A stretch of 64,000 bases of DNA from Paraglaciecola mesophila KMM 241 (GCF_000315015.1 NZ_BAEP01000075.1:326459-390458); one strand, 5' to 3'. Shown: positions 9,222 through 19,726, numbered from the stretch's first letter. The notes: generated from the sequence alone by a model not told the origin. Program-made: numbers and translations.

Positions 9222-9380
9222 TTAGTTTACTTCTGCTACCTCACCAGTATCTATTGATGACGCCTGAGCTATGGCGTTAGCCCCCTTGCGTGCATACTTA
9301 GTGTTCTTACCCGTGTCTTTAAATAACGAATAAGCAAATAGAACTGCTACGATAGTCGCGAGTATTACGAGTAGCAACAT
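9222..9380 (-). CDS. Small single-pass membrane protein, 52 residues
   Basis: The ATG at 9380 is preceded by AAAGGAA at a good distance, which decides the start; the frame is open further upstream but that part is not protein-like. The product has one hydrophobic helix (residues 1-18, MLLLVILATIVAVLFAYS) and then a short basic region and a Ser/Glu-rich tail (YARKGANAIAQASS). I do not recognise the family and give no function. It stands alone between rsmE and the divergent mechanosensitive channel gene, with its own hairpin downstream. Confidence 0.65.
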   Translation of the reverse strand: MLLLVILATIVAVLFAYSLFKDTGKNTKYARKGANAIAQASSIDTGEVAEVN

Positions 9381-9695
9381 TTTCAATTCCTTTAAAAATA
9401 TTATGCCAAATCGATTAAGTCGACGAGGCCAGTATATCACCAACAGCAAAGCGTGTTCAAAGAATAAACATGTCTCCTTCATGTCTTACAACTAAAGGGT
9501 AGTAGCCGAAAGTTGTAAGCAAAAACAATATATTTATTAAAAATTACAGGTATATTAAGCCAGCGTAAAAAAGCACTGTTTTTGTATTATTTAATCAATA
9601 TGTAATATTAAGTAGTACCTGCACAGATATGCTAGGCGTGATGGTAGAGGATTCGGAGTAACCATCGAAAAATAATGAAATAAATGGAGAAATAC

Positions 9696-10523
9696 ATGTT
9701 TGAATTTGACTCAGAACAAATGTCACAAATGATGGACACTTACGTTATTCCTTGGGGAATTAATATCGTAATGGCCATCTTGATCTACATCGTTGGTAAA
9801 ATAGTTGTTGGCATCATCGTTAACTTGTTTGGCAAGGTAATGAAGCGCTCTAAATACGACGATATGTTAGTAAATTTCATCAAAGCGATATTGAACGCCA
9901 TTCTGATGTTGTTCGTTATCATCGCATCATTGAACGAATTAGGTGTTGATACTACCTCACTTGTGGCGATTTTAGGTGCTGCTGGTTTAGCCATTGGTTT
10001 ATCTTTACAAGGCTCACTACAAAACTTTGCTGCAGGCGTTATGTTACTTGTATTTCGTCCATTTAAAGCGGGTGACTTTGTTGAGGCGGGTGGAGCAGCA
10101 GGTGTCGTTAAGAGCATCAGTATTTTCACTACTATCATGACCAGTGGTGATAACAAAGAAATTATCGTACCTAATGGCCAAATATACAGCGGCACCATCA
10201 CTAACTACTCAGCAAAAGAAACGCGCCGTGTAGATATGGTCGTTGGTATCGGCTATGACGCCGACCTTAAGCGCGCTAAAGAAGTATTGAAAGAGCTAAC
10301 AGCTGCTGACCCACGTATTCTTCAAGATCCAGCGCCGACTATTGCTGTTGCTGAGCTTGCTGATAGCAGCGTTAACTTTGTGGTACGTCCTTGGGTGAAA
10401 TCTGCTGATTTCTGGGGTGTTAAATTCGATTTTACCGAAGCGGTTAAATTACGTTTCGACCAAGAAGGTATTTCAATTCCATTCCCACAAATGGATGTAC
10501 ACCTTCACAAAGACGCAGAATAA
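9696..10523 (+). CDS. mscS: Small-conductance mechanosensitive channel, MscS family
   Basis: MscS channels open when membrane tension rises and release solutes during hypo-osmotic shock. The protein has three N-terminal transmembrane helices. The pore-lining third is recognisable (ILGAAGLAIGLSLQGSLQNF, then AAGVMLLVFRPF), followed by the cytoplasmic beta and alpha/beta domains (ADFWGVKFDFTEAVKLRF). At 275 residues it is like E. coli MscS (286). Two in-frame ATGs exist at 9684 and 9696; the second has GGAG seven bases upstream and is preferred. It forms a single-gene unit with a strong terminator. Confidence 0.93.
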   Translation: MFEFDSEQMSQMMDTYVIPWGINIVMAILIYIVGKIVVGIIVNLFGKVMKRSKYDDMLVNFIKAILNAILMLFVIIASLNELGVDTTSLVAILGAAGLAIGLSLQGSLQNFAAGVMLLVFRPFKAGDFVEAGGAAGVVKSISIFTTIMTSGDNKEIIVPNGQIYSGTITNYSAKETRRVDMVVGIGYDADLKRAKEVLKELTAADPRILQDPAPTIAVAELADSSVNFVVRPWVKSADFWGVKFDFTEAVKLRFDQEGISIPFPQMDVHLHKDAE

Positions 10524-10540
10524 TTTTTAGTGTCTTACAA

Positions 10541-10569
10541 AAATGCCGCTTTAAAGCGGCATTTTTTTT
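10541..10569 (+). terminator. Rho-independent terminator of mscS
   Basis: A perfect stem, AATGCCGCTT/AAGCGGCATT, sits inside flanking A and T runs and is followed by eight T residues. The convergent M48 protease gene ends 27 bases further on, so it can work in both directions. Confidence 0.92.
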
Positions 10570-10595
10570 GTCTGTTATTTGCATGACTAAGCTGA

Positions 10596-11402
10596 TTATT
10601 TCTTACATTGGGGACGGTCTTGAGCCTGTTGATATAAAGCAAGGGCCGGCCCCATATTCTCACCTAACTTTTCGATTCTGCTTTGCGGTGCGGGGTGGGT
10701 AGACAGCATCTCTGCTTGGCGATTGTCACCACTGGCTTTATCCATGTTCTGCCATAGGTTGACCGATTGCTTTGGGTCAAAGCCTGATTGTGCCATTAAC
10801 TGTAGGCCAATTAAGTCAGCCTCGGTTTCATGTGTACGGCTAAATGGCAGTTGTACGCCGACTTGCACGCCCATACCGATAGCGGCCATTATCATATTGT
10901 TATTGGCGATTTGATTGGCCTGTAGTAATTGATTGGTTGCTTCCATGCCAATACCTATCAAGGTACTGCTCGACATCCGCTCATTACCATGATCTGCGAT
11001 AACGTGTCCCACTTCATGGCCTATGACAGCAGCTAATTGATCTTGGTTCTCTGCGACACCAAGCAAACCTGTATACACACCAATTTTCCCCCCGGGGAGC
11101 GCAAATGCGTTGACTTGCGGGTCATCGAAAACTACCAATTCCCATTCACCAGAGAACACTGATTTCGGTACATGCTTGGTGATGGCATCCGCTACGCAAG
11201 ACACAAATTTATTGGTGACTTGGGTATTAGAGACTTTCTGCTCTGATTTCATGCCATCAAATGTCTGCTGGCCCATGTTAGCTAGCTGGTCAGAGGAATA
11301 AAGCTTAAGTTGGTTGCGCCCTAATGGAGACTTGGCACAGCCGCTAAGTAATAAGGTTGAAACACAGACGGCGGTGAACACTTTGCTAAGTGAAAATGTC
11401 AT
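10596..11402 (-). CDS. M48-family metalloprotease, lipoprotein
   Basis: This is a zinc endopeptidase of the Oma1/YggG type, anchored to the outer or inner membrane by lipid. The signal peptide ends in the lipobox LLSG before Cys22. The zinc motif HEVGH is at residues 129-133, and HETEAD (191-196) supplies the third ligand. VNAFALPGGKIGVYTGLL is the usual substrate-cleft strand. Homologues such as LoiP and BepA take part in outer-membrane protein quality control; which of these roles applies here cannot be told. It is monocistronic. Confidence 0.9.
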   Translation of the reverse strand: MTFSLSKVFTAVCVSTLLLSGCAKSPLGRNQLKLYSSDQLANMGQQTFDGMKSEQKVSNTQVTNKFVSCVADAITKHVPKSVFSGEWELVVFDDPQVNAFALPGGKIGVYTGLLGVAENQDQLAAVIGHEVGHVIADHGNERMSSSTLIGIGMEATNQLLQANQIANNNMIMAAIGMGVQVGVQLPFSRTHETEADLIGLQLMAQSGFDPKQSVNLWQNMDKASGDNRQAEMLSTHPAPQSRIEKLGENMGPALALYQQAQDRPQCKK

Positions 11403-11497
11403 GGCGTACTTCCTGTAAATTAATGTAAAGGGAATAGGGTGATACTACCTTGTTATCTCGATGGGGTTAATACTTAAGTCAATTGATGTTCTTGAGC

Positions 11498-11535
11498 AAA
11501 AAAAAACGTATCAAGCACTTGCCGATACGTTTTTT
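11498..11535 (-). terminator. Terminator of metK, probably bidirectional
   Basis: Read on the minus strand, a CGTATC/GATACG stem with an 11-base loop is followed by nine T residues, about 50 bases after the metK stop codon. On the plus strand there are six T residues. Confidence 0.85.
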
Positions 11536-11586
11536 GTGTCATTGTATTAGTACTCAAGATGCTAGCCAGCAACCAGTCTCTATCAA

Positions 11587-12738
11587 TTATAGATTTGCAG
11601 CAGCCCGTAAAGCGTCCGCTTTATCTGTTTTCTCCCAAGGGAATTCTTCACGGCCAAAGTGACCGTATGCGGCGGTGGCTTGATAAATTGGACGTTCCAA
11701 ATCAAGCATTTTAATTAAGCCGTATGGGCGAAGTTCGAAGTGTTCGCGCACCAAGGCGGTTAACGCTTCATCGGAGACTTGCCCGGTGCCGAAAGTTTCA
11801 ACATTAATGGAGGTTGGCTCAGCAACACCAATTGCGTAAGAAATTTGAATTTCACAACGCTTTGCTAAACCAGCTGCCACTATGTTTTTAGCAACGTAGC
11901 GTCCAGCGTATGCGGCACTGCGGTCAACTTTTGACGGATCTTTACCCGAGAACGCACCGCCACCGTGTCGTGCCATACCGCCGTAGGTATCAACTATAAT
12001 CTTACGGCCAGTTAAACCGCAATCACCCATTGGGCCGCCAATCACAAAACGACCTGTCGGGTTAATAAAATACTTAGTTTGTGCTGTTAACCATTTAGCA
12101 GGTAATACCGGTTTAATGATTTCTTCCATCACGGCTTCACGTAATTGCTCTGTGGTCACGGAATCACAGTGCTGGGTTGAAAGCACAACGGCATCTATAC
12201 CTACGGGCACATTATCTTCGTATACAAAAGTAACTTGGCTTTTTGCATCTGGGCGTAGCCAATCTAACTGGCCGCTTTTACGAATTTCAGCTTGGCGTTT
12301 CACTAAACGATGAGCGTAGGTGACTGGTGCAGGCATTAGTACGTCAGTTTCATCACTGGCATAACCAAACATTAAACCTTGGTCGCCAGCGCCTTGATCT
12401 TCTGGGCGAGTGCGGTCAACACCTTGATTAATATCAGGTGATTGCTTACCAATGGCGTTCAATACTGCACATGAATCAGCATCAAAACCCATATCCGAAT
12501 GGGTGTAGCCAATTTCACGAACGGTATTGCGTGTTAGTTCTTCAATATCTACCCAAGCATTAGTGGTGACTTCACCGCCCACCATTACCATGCCGGTTTT
12601 TACGTAGGTTTCACAGGCTACGCGAGCCTTCGGGTCTTGCTTTAGAATTGCATCGAGAACCGCGTCAGAAATTTGATCTGCGATTTTATCTGGGTGCCCT
12701 TCGGAAACCGACTCGGAGGTAAAAAGATGCTTAGCCAT
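11587..12738 (-). CDS. metK: S-adenosylmethionine synthetase
   Basis: MetK makes S-adenosylmethionine from methionine and ATP, with release of phosphate and pyrophosphate. The 383-residue length equals that of the E. coli enzyme. Key motifs seen are the N-terminal [20 protein letters not shown], the adenosine-binding [12 protein letters not shown], and the phosphate loop GGGAFSGKD. The gene diverges from tkt across a 279-base gap. Tandem MetJ-type boxes lie about 80-100 bases upstream of the start, so repression by MetJ-SAM is likely. Confidence 0.98.
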   Translation of the reverse strand: MAKHLFTSESVSEGHPDKIADQISDAVLDAILKQDPKARVACETYVKTGMVMVGGEVTTNAWVDIEELTRNTVREIGYTHSDMGFDADSCAVLNAIGKQSPDINQGVDRTRPEDQGAGDQGLMFGYASDETDVLMPAPVTYAHRLVKRQAEIRKSGQLDWLRPDAKSQVTFVYEDNVPVGIDAVVLSTQHCDSVTTEQLREAVMEEIIKPVLPAKWLTAQTKYFINPTGRFVIGGPMGDCGLTGRKIIVDTYGGMARHGGGAFSGKDPSKVDRSAAYAGRYVAKNIVAAGLAKRCEIQISYAIGVAEPTSINVETFGTGQVSDEALTALVREHFELRPYGLIKMLDLERPIYQATAAYGHFGREEFPWEKTDKADALRAAANL

Positions 12739-12814
12739 GTTGGATCCTTATAAAATTAAAATGGTTTAACGAATATAGTGACATTTTACTGATTAAGATC
12801 AAAAATACCAGTCT

Positions 12815-12838
12815 TTACTTCTAGACGTCCAAACGGCT
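12815..12838 (-). promoter_or_regulatory. Putative MetJ operator (three tandem met boxes) upstream of metK
   Basis: Three contiguous 8-mers read TTACTTCT, AGACGTCC and AAACGGCT. Against the met-box consensus AGACGTCT they match at 5, 7 and 6 of 8 positions. MetJ dimers bind such tandem 8-bp repeats cooperatively, and metK is a MetJ target in E. coli. Location and phasing support the call; binding is not shown. Confidence 0.65.
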
Positions 12839-13017
12839 GGGCGTAAACGAACCGTTCCAGTAAAAAAAGTCAACCGCAAATGGAGTTTCGTTAGGTTTTG
12901 TCGTTGCAGTTAGGCGAGGCGTAAGCCAGAATGTAGCGCTATATCGGTCGCTATCTTACACTTTCGATGAGTTTTTAACAGCGAGCGTCAACCAGTCATT
13001 AATAATCAGGAGACCAC

Positions 13018-15018
13018 ATGCCTTCACGTCAACAACTCGCTAACGCAATACGTGCGCTTAGTATGGATGCAGTACAACAGGCTAATTCAGGACACCCAGG
13101 CGCCCCAATGGGCATGGCGGATATAGCCGAAGTATTGTGGAACGATTTTTTAAAGCACAATCCGGCTAATCCAAATTGGGCTAACCGCGACCGCTTTATT
13201 ATGTCTAACGGCCATGGTTCGATGTTAGTTTACTCATTGTTGCATTTGACAGGTTATGAGTTACCCATTGAAGAGTTGAAAAACTTCCGTCAATTGCATT
13301 CTAAAACACCAGGCCACCCAGAGTATGGCTACGCGCCTGGCGTTGAAACAACCACTGGCCCCCTTGGTCAGGGCATCAGTAATGCAGTCGGCATGGCGAT
13401 TGCCGAGAAAATGTTGGCTGCACAATTTAACCAAGAAAAATTCGATATCGTTGATCACTTCACTTATTGCTTCTTGGGCGATGGCTGTTTGATGGAAGGT
13501 ATCTCTCATGAAGCCTGCTCACTTGCTGGAACATTAGGTCTGGGCAAATTAGTGGCATTTTGGGATGACAACGGTATTTCTATCGACGGCCACGTTGAAG
13601 GCTGGTTTACTGATAATACCCCTGCACGTTTCGAAGCTTATGGTTGGCAAGTTATTGCCGATGTTGATGGTCACGACCCACAAGCGATTAAAGCGGCTGT
13701 TGAAACGGCGAAAGCCAATACCACTCAACCGACGTTGATATGCTGTAAAACCGTCATCGGTTTTGGCTCACCGAACAAATCAGGTAGCCATGATTCACAT
13801 GGCTCACCATTAGGTGTAGATGAAGTCACTGCGACCCGCGAATTCTTAAAATGGCCATATGGGGCATTTGAAATTCCGGCAGACATCTACGCAGGTTGGG
13901 ATGCAAAAGCGTCAGGTTCTGATTTAGAGCAAGCATGGAATGAACAATTCGCTGCATACGGGAAGGCCCATCCTGAATTAGCAGCTGAATTAACACGTCG
14001 TCTAAACGGTGATTTACCTGCTGATTTCGCTGAAAAGGCCCAAGCATTTGTTGAGCAATCTCAACAAAAAGCTGAAAACGTAGCGAGTCGTAAGGCGTCA
14101 CAAAACTCTATCGAAGCATTCGCTGGGATCATGCCTGAAATTTTAGGTGGCTCGGCAGATTTGGCCGGTTCAAACCTAACGCTTTGGTCAAAGTCTAAAG
14201 GCGTCACAGCTGACGATGCCAGCGGTAACTATTTATACTACGGTGTACGTGAATTCGGTATGAGCGGCATCATGAACGGTATTGGTTTGCATGGTGGATT
14301 CCGTCCATTTGGAGCCACCTTCCTGATGTTTATGGAATATGCGCGTAATGCAGTGCGTATGGCTTCTTTAATGGGTATTCCAAATATCTTTGTATATACC
14401 CATGACTCTATCGGTCAGGGCGAAGATGGCCCAACTCACCAGCCTATCGAGCAATTAGCAAACTTGCGCTTAACGCCTAATTTAGCCACATGGCGCCCTT
14501 GTGATGGTGCTGAAACAGCCGTTGCATGGAAATCTGCGCTAGAGCGTAAAGATGGCCCGAGTGCATTGGTATTTAGTCGTCAAGGTTTGCCTGCTCAAGT
14601 GCGTAGCGCTGAACAACTCGCTAACGTTGCCAAAGGGGGTTACATCCTGAAAGAGTGCGATGGTGAGCCTCAAGTGATTTTGATTGGTACTGGTTCTGAA
14701 GTCGGTGTTGCTGTGGATGCAGCTGAGCAATTAGCTGCCAAAGGCGTTGCTGTGCGTGTTGTGTCTATGCCAAGTACGTCAGTGTTTGACCAACAAGACG
14801 CGGCTTATCGCGAATCTGTATTGCCGCGCGCAGTGACTGCACGTGTAGCCGTTGAAGCTGCCCATGTTGATTACTGGAGCAAGTATGTAGGTCTTGATGG
14901 TGCGGTAGTCGGAATGTCTACTTTTGGTGAGTCTGCACCGGGTGGCGTACTACTCAAGCACTTCGGTATCACAGCTGATGCCGTGGCTGAGAAAGCACAA
15001 GGTTTATTGAATTCTTAG
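13018..15018 (+). CDS. tkt: Transketolase
   Basis: Transketolase moves two-carbon units between pentose-phosphate sugars and links that pathway to glycolysis. The 666-residue protein has the thiamine-diphosphate motif ([13 protein letters not shown]), the N-terminal signature [13 protein letters not shown], and the pyrimidine-domain segment [16 protein letters not shown]. The start ATG at 13018 has AGGAG close upstream. It is followed by epd, pgk and fba in the same direction. The first intergenic gap holds a strong UUCG-type hairpin, so epd may be partly separate from tkt. The tkt-epd-pgk-fba order is common in gammaproteobacteria. Confidence 0.98.
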   Translation: MPSRQQLANAIRALSMDAVQQANSGHPGAPMGMADIAEVLWNDFLKHNPANPNWANRDRFIMSNGHGSMLVYSLLHLTGYELPIEELKNFRQLHSKTPGHPEYGYAPGVETTTGPLGQGISNAVGMAIAEKMLAAQFNQEKFDIVDHFTYCFLGDGCLMEGISHEACSLAGTLGLGKLVAFWDDNGISIDGHVEGWFTDNTPARFEAYGWQVIADVDGHDPQAIKAAVETAKANTTQPTLICCKTVIGFGSPNKSGSHDSHGSPLGVDEVTATREFLKWPYGAFEIPADIYAGWDAKASGSDLEQAWNEQFAAYGKAHPELAAELTRRLNGDLPADFAEKAQAFVEQSQQKAENVASRKASQNSIEAFAGIMPEILGGSADLAGSNLTLWSKSKGVTADDASGNYLYYGVREFGMSGIMNGIGLHGGFRPFGATFLMFMEYARNAVRMASLMGIPNIFVYTHDSIGQGEDGPTHQPIEQLANLRLTPNLATWRPCDGAETAVAWKSALERKDGPSALVFSRQGLPAQVRSAEQLANVAKGGYILKECDGEPQVILIGTGSEVGVAVDAAEQLAAKGVAVRVVSMPSTSVFDQQDAAYRESVLPRAVTARVAVEAAHVDYWSKYVGLDGAVVGMSTFGESAPGGVLLKHFGITADAVAEKAQGLLNS

Positions 15019-15053
15019 GAAATGGCTTCCAGTTGAAACAATAAAACTATAAT

Positions 15054-15085
15054 CTAAGGCGCTTTCGAGCGCCTTAGCTATTTTA
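15054..15085 (+). terminator. Hairpin between tkt and epd
   Basis: A perfect 10-bp stem, CTAAGGCGCT/AGCGCCTTAG, is capped by a TTCG tetraloop and followed by CTATTTTAG. The T run is short, so it may be a partial terminator or an RNA-stability element within the tkt-epd-pgk-fba run. Confidence 0.65.
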
Positions 15086-15161
15086 GTGACGCACTTTTTA
15101 CGTTTTAAATTGCGTTTTAAATCATATTGCAAATAGTGTTTTAAATTTCAGTAAGAGCCAA

Positions 15162-16190
15162 ATGATACGAGTAGCAATTAACGGTTTTGGTCGTGTTGGT
15201 CGCAACGTATTACGTGCGTTATACGAAACAGGGCAAAACAAACAAATTCAAATTGTGGCGATCAATGAACTCGCCGAGCCTGAGGGCGTAGCACATCTAT
15301 TAAAATATGATACTGCGCATGGGCGTTTCCGTTTTCCTGTGGTGCTAGACAACCATCAGCTAGTGGTTGCCGGTGACCCTATCACGTTATTGCAGCAAGA
15401 AAATATTCACGACCTACCTTGGGCTGACCTAGATATTGATGTGGTTCTTGAGTGTACCGGTGTCAATAATGAGCGGGCTCACGGTGAACAGCATATCGCT
15501 CAAGGGGCGAAAAAAGTGTTGTTTTCTCAGCCCTGTGGCCCAGATGTTGATGCAACGATTATTATGGGCATCAATGAGGAATCTCTTAAAACCAGCGATA
15601 GTATAGTCTCCGCTGGCTCATGCACGACCAACTGTATCGTGCCTGTCATACAAGTCCTTGATGAAGCGTTTTCAGTTTCAAGTGGCACCATCACGACTAT
15701 CCATTCATCCATGCATGACCAACAAGTCATAGATGCTTATCACCCAGATTTACGCCGAACCCGCGCTGCCAGCCAATCGATTATCCCTGTGGATACCAAA
15801 CTGGCGCGCGGAATAGAGCGAGTTTTGCCCAAGTTTGCGGGCAAATTTGAAGCCATCGCCGTACGCGTGCCGACTATTAACGTTTCAGCAATGGATTTAA
15901 GCGTAACCCTTGATGCCAAAGTCACTATTGATGAAGTGAATCAAGCGTTAAAAACGGCCAAGAATGGGCGTTTGAATGGTATTTTAGATTTTACTGAAGA
16001 ACCTTTGGTGTCAGTGGATTTCAATCACGACGCGCATTCTTGCATCGTGGATGGCACACAAACGCGAGTGAGTCACAAGCAACTGGTTAAATTACTGGTA
16101 TGGTGTGATAACGAATGGGGGTTCTCAAACCGAATGATTGATATCGTACTCGTCATGAACACTTTATCGCTGGGCAAGACGGGAAAATGA
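15162..16190 (+). CDS. epd: D-erythrose-4-phosphate dehydrogenase
   Basis: Epd oxidises erythrose 4-phosphate to 4-phosphoerythronate, the first step of the DXP-dependent pyridoxal phosphate pathway in gammaproteobacteria. The protein is GAPDH-like: [15 protein letters not shown] is the NAD site, and Cys in SAGSCTTNC is the nucleophile. The features [14 protein letters not shown] and [13 protein letters not shown] separate Epd from GapA. Length is 342, near the E. coli 339. It lies in the standard place upstream of pgk. Confidence 0.94.
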   Translation: MIRVAINGFGRVGRNVLRALYETGQNKQIQIVAINELAEPEGVAHLLKYDTAHGRFRFPVVLDNHQLVVAGDPITLLQQENIHDLPWADLDIDVVLECTGVNNERAHGEQHIAQGAKKVLFSQPCGPDVDATIIMGINEESLKTSDSIVSAGSCTTNCIVPVIQVLDEAFSVSSGTITTIHSSMHDQQVIDAYHPDLRRTRAASQSIIPVDTKLARGIERVLPKFAGKFEAIAVRVPTINVSAMDLSVTLDAKVTIDEVNQALKTAKNGRLNGILDFTEEPLVSVDFNHDAHSCIVDGTQTRVSHKQLVKLLVWCDNEWGFSNRMIDIVLVMNTLSLGKTGK

Positions 16191-16312
16191 TTTTTATCCC
16201 GTCAATCGAGAATGCATTTCAGCACCTAACTCGCGTAACGCGATATGCAACGAATTTACAGATTACATTTTTTAATTAGCAATTCACGTTTAACACGTCA
16301 AATGGGGAAAAT

Positions 16313-17488
16313 ATGTCAATAATCAACATGACTGATTTAGATTTAGCAGGAAAGCGGGTACTTATTCGTCAGGATCTGAACGTACCTATCAAGGACGGAA
16401 AAGTCACTTCCGATGCGCGTATTAAGGCGTCTTTAGGCACGCTTAAACATGCACTTGAAGCCGGTGCCAAGGTCATGGTTATGTCTCATTTAGGTCGTCC
16501 AACAGAAGGTGAGTACGACAGTGCATTCTCATTGCAGCCAGTGGTTGATTATTTAAATGACGTTCTAGAGTGCCCAGTAAGCCTAGCGAGTGACTATTTA
16601 AACGGTGTTGAAGTGAAGGCAGGTGAACTGGTCGTTCTTGAAAATGTACGTTTCAACGTGGGCGAAAAGAAAGACGACGAAGCGCTTTCTAAGCAATATG
16701 CCGCATTATGTGATGTTTACGTAATGGACGCTTTTGGCACTGCACACCGTGCACAAGCTTCAACTCATGGAGCGGGTAAATTCGCGCCTGTTGCCTGTGC
16801 AGGACCACTACTAGCCGGTGAGCTAGAAGCTCTAGGTAAAGCACTGCACAACCCTGCACGTCCTATGCTGGCGATTGTTGGCGGCTCTAAAGTGTCAACC
16901 AAGTTAACCGTACTTGAATCTTTATCGAATAAAGTGGACCAGCTTATTGTGGGTGGCGGCATCGCCAATACCTTCATCGCCGCTACTGGCAACAACGTGG
17001 GTAAATCCTTGTACGAAGCAGATTTAATCCCTGAAGCGAATCGTTTATTAGCGGCTGCAAAAGATGCTGGTGGGAATATCCCAGTGCCTGTTGATGTCGT
17101 CACAGGCAAAGAGTTCTCAGAGCAAGCACAAGCAACGCTTAAGGCCGTTAGTGACGTAGCAGACGATGATATGATTTTTGATATCGGGCCACAGACTGCC
17201 ACTGAACTGGCAGAGTTGATCAAAAACGCCGGAACAATCGTTTGGAATGGCCCTGTAGGGGTATTCGAATTTGACCAATTCGGTGAGGGCACAAAAGCCA
17301 TTGCTATGGCAATTGCACAAAGTAATGCATTTTCTATTGCAGGTGGTGGTGATACGTTAGCAGCAGTGGACAAATATGGTATCGAAGATAAGATATCGTA
17401 TATCTCTACTGGCGGTGGCGCATTTTTAGAATTTTTAGAAGGTAAAGCGCTTCCCGCAGTGACTATGTTAGAAGCGCGCGGCGCGTAA
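16313..17488 (+). CDS. pgk: Phosphoglycerate kinase
   Basis: Pgk transfers phosphate between 1,3-bisphosphoglycerate and ADP in glycolysis and gluconeogenesis. The 391-residue protein shows [11 protein letters not shown] near the N-terminus, SHLGRP (substrate site), GGSKVSTKL, and the nucleotide loop [13 protein letters not shown] near the C-terminus. The start ATG at 16313 follows a GGGGAAA ribosome site. It lies between epd and fba, about 120-140 bases from each. Confidence 0.98.
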   Translation: MSIINMTDLDLAGKRVLIRQDLNVPIKDGKVTSDARIKASLGTLKHALEAGAKVMVMSHLGRPTEGEYDSAFSLQPVVDYLNDVLECPVSLASDYLNGVEVKAGELVVLENVRFNVGEKKDDEALSKQYAALCDVYVMDAFGTAHRAQASTHGAGKFAPVACAGPLLAGELEALGKALHNPARPMLAIVGGSKVSTKLTVLESLSNKVDQLIVGGGIANTFIAATGNNVGKSLYEADLIPEANRLLAAAKDAGGNIPVPVDVVTGKEFSEQAQATLKAVSDVADDDMIFDIGPQTATELAELIKNAGTIVWNGPVGVFEFDQFGEGTKAIAMAIAQSNAFSIAGGGDTLAAVDKYGIEDKISYISTGGGAFLEFLEGKALPAVTMLEARGA

Positions 17489-17630
17489 CTTACTTGATAA
17501 TTTGATAAAGCGCGTAAACAAAAGCGCTAACAAGAAATTCAATAATAAGAAAAGCAAAAGCTTTCATTAACCTTTGTAACCTACTAGCCGGTTTACCCCC
17601 GGCTCACAACACAATTAAGGAGTGTTGCTC

Positions 17631-18530
17631 ATGGCATCACAAGCACAATTGGATATGCTAAAAAAAATAAAAAGCGACAATGGATTTATCGCGGCCCTTG
17701 ACCAAAGTGGAGGCAGTACGCCTAAAGCTTTGCGTTTATATGGTGTTGAAGAAACTGAATATAGCAATGATGATGAGATGTTCACTCAAGTTCACTTGAT
17801 GCGAACTCGCATAGTCACTAGCCCTGCCTTTAATGGTAAGCGTGTACTGGGCGCTATATTATTTGAAAATACATTAGATCGTGAAATTAACGGTAAGTCA
17901 TCTGCGCGCTTCCTATGGGAAGAAAAGAACGTAGTTCCGTTTTTGAAAGTAGATAAAGGCCTGTTGGATGAAGAGAACGGTGTTCAGTTAATGAAACCTA
18001 TCGCTGATCTAGATAACTTGTTGGCTAAAGCAAATGCACAAGATGTGTTTGGCACTAAAATGCGCTCAGTGGTTAAACTGGCTAACAAGGCTGGTATTGA
18101 CGCTATTGTTGCTCAACAATTTGAAGTAGGTAAGCAAATTTTAGCTGCCGGGTTAATGCCGATAATTGAACCTGAAGTGGATATTAACAGTCCAGAAAAA
18201 GCGCAAGCAGAAGCATTGTTGAAAGCGGCTATCTTAGCCGAACTTGATGCCCTTGATGCTGATCAAACTGTGATGCTCAAACTGACTCTTCCTGAAGAAA
18301 CTAATTTCTATAGTGAGTTGGTTGAGCACCCTAAAGTATTGAAAGTGGTAGCTCTCTCAGGTGGTTATAATCGTCAAGAAGCCAACCGTCGTTTGTCAGA
18401 GAATAAAGGCATTATTGCTAGCTTCTCTCGCGCGTTGACGGAAGGTGTGAGTGCTAAACAAACAGATGAAGAGTTTAACGCGACATTAGACCAAGCGATT
18501 GAAGGTATCTATCAAGCATCAGTTAGCTGA
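17631..18530 (+). CDS. Fructose-bisphosphate aldolase, class I
   Basis: The enzyme splits fructose 1,6-bisphosphate by a Schiff-base mechanism without a metal. Features of the bacterial class I (Fda-type) family are [34 protein letters not shown] and [10 protein letters not shown], where the lysine is a likely Schiff-base residue. None of the zinc-binding histidines of class II enzymes is in place. The start is the ATG at 17631, preceded by TAAGGAG nine bases upstream; an upstream GTG overlaps that site. 299 residues is the family size. In E. coli the gene after pgk is class II fbaA, so this locus carries a non-orthologous replacement. Confidence 0.94.
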   Translation: MASQAQLDMLKKIKSDNGFIAALDQSGGSTPKALRLYGVEETEYSNDDEMFTQVHLMRTRIVTSPAFNGKRVLGAILFENTLDREINGKSSARFLWEEKNVVPFLKVDKGLLDEENGVQLMKPIADLDNLLAKANAQDVFGTKMRSVVKLANKAGIDAIVAQQFEVGKQILAAGLMPIIEPEVDINSPEKAQAEALLKAAILAELDALDADQTVMLKLTLPEETNFYSELVEHPKVLKVVALSGGYNRQEANRRLSENKGIIASFSRALTEGVSAKQTDEEFNATLDQAIEGIYQASVS

Positions 18531-18553
18531 TAACGAGCTGAATGTGTTCATGA

Positions 18554-18580
18554 AAGCCAAGCCTAGTGCCTGGCTTTTTT
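18554..18580 (+). terminator. Rho-independent terminator of the tkt-epd-pgk-fba run
   Basis: The stem AAGCCA/TGGCTT with extra G-C pairing toward the loop is followed by a T run (18574-18580), 24 bases after the fba stop codon. Confidence 0.8.
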
Positions 18581-18735
18581 GTGTTTGAATTTTTTATTTA
18601 GCCAAATAGTGTCTATACCTTTGCCTAGTGGATTTACCCTCTACACTTGCTATTATATTAACTAACCTATTTTCGTCATTCCAATAGAGATAAAATTATG
18701 TTTATCAACCGCTTAAAGAAAATGGTGCGCGTTAC

Positions 18736-19074
18736 ATGCAAGTGACATTGCCCTTGCCATTATATAAAAAACTGTCAGTTACATTCAGGGTAGAGCCTGG
18801 CTGTTTAGGGCCAGATGGGGTTGAGCATATTGAAGGGTTTTGTCAGTTTGCGAAAAAGCAAGTGGCCTCATTGCATAGTGACTTTGTGCGCTGGCGTATC
18901 ATACCTCGATACGACAAAAGTTTGCCTGAAACAGAATACAAAACTAATAATAAGCGTCTTGATCATAAAAAAGCGACCCTGTATTTACGGGTATTCGAGC
19001 AAGAGTTAGAGACGTTCGAAGAGCACTTTCAAGACAAACTAGCCGAGTTGATTGACCAGTATTTAGGTCGTTAA
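18736..19074 (+). CDS. Conserved-looking hypothetical protein, 112 residues
   Basis: I do not recognise this family. The product is soluble, mixed alpha/beta, with a charged C-terminal helix (VFEQELETFEEHFQDKLAEL). The ATG at 18736 has no good ribosome site. A 15-codon reading frame beginning at the ATG at 18698 overlaps it out of frame and ends at the start region, so translation might be coupled; this is speculation. The stop overlaps the stop of the convergent HD-domain gene: the two genes share the tetranucleotide TTAA. Confidence 0.6.
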   Translation: MQVTLPLPLYKKLSVTFRVEPGCLGPDGVEHIEGFCQFAKKQVASLHSDFVRWRIIPRYDKSLPETEYKTNNKRLDHKKATLYLRVFEQELETFEEHFQDKLAELIDQYLGR

Positions 19075-19664
19075 GCGTCCAGTAACCACTTTTCACCCAC
19101 CGCAATTTCCACTTGATTCAAGACATACTCCCAAAGCTTAGGCGCAATATCTTGCAAATGCGTATTTCGTTTAAGGACTTGGCTTTTCTTAACTTGATTT
19201 ACCTTCCAGCTACCACCTTGATTACTCATGTTTTGCAACACAGGCAATACTCTGTCCATGCCTTTGGCAAATCTTGCATCTGCGGTGTGGGCTTGCTCAA
19301 ATTCGAGCCACATATCTAACATGCTTTGCCCTGTATGCTTGGGTAACAGGCCAAATATACGTTTGGCAGCTTCTAGTTCTTTTAGTTCTTGCGCTTGATG
19401 ATCTTGCTCGTCAGCAAAAGCAAATAAATCCCCAGCGTCTATTTCAACAATATCGTGAATAAGCAGCATTTTAGTCACGCGTAATATATCTACGGGCTCG
19501 TGCGCATAATCCACCATTATTTGTGCTAAGAGTGCAATGTGCCAACTGTGCTCGGCGCTGTTCTCTTGACGATTATTATCAGCTTCAACAACGGTCTTTC
19601 GATACACCGCTTTAAGTTTGTCTATTTCGAGCATAAAGGAGATTTGAGCAGAAAGGTCGTGCAT
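19071..19664 (-). CDS. HD-domain phosphohydrolase (YfbR/HDDC2-like)
   Basis: The protein has a metal-dependent HD domain: a conserved His in ENSAEHSW, then the HD pair in LIHDIVEIDAGD, and a late Asp in AKGMDRVLPVLQN. Relatives such as YfbR and HDDC2 hydrolyse deoxynucleoside 5'-monophosphates, so a 5'-nucleotidase role is likely but not proved. The frame is open upstream with a TTG start at 19697, but the ATG at 19664 is preferred, giving 197 residues. It converges on the hypothetical gene before it with a 4-base overlap. Confidence 0.85.
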   Translation of the reverse strand: MHDLSAQISFMLEIDKLKAVYRKTVVEADNNRQENSAEHSWHIALLAQIMVDYAHEPVDILRVTKMLLIHDIVEIDAGDLFAFADEQDHQAQELKELEAAKRIFGLLPKHTGQSMLDMWLEFEQAHTADARFAKGMDRVLPVLQNMSNQGGSWKVNQVKKSQVLKRNTHLQDIAPKLWEYVLNQVEIAVGEKWLLDA

Positions 19665-19726
19665 GTCTTGGGGGATCCTAAATGTGGAAAACGGCAACAG
19701 CGAAATGCGCGTTGCCTTGTTGCTAT

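Noticed and set aside
16765..17373. Long minus-strand frame of 202 codons inside pgk
   Set aside because: It lies opposite a conserved pgk reading frame; its composition reflects codon use of the real gene.
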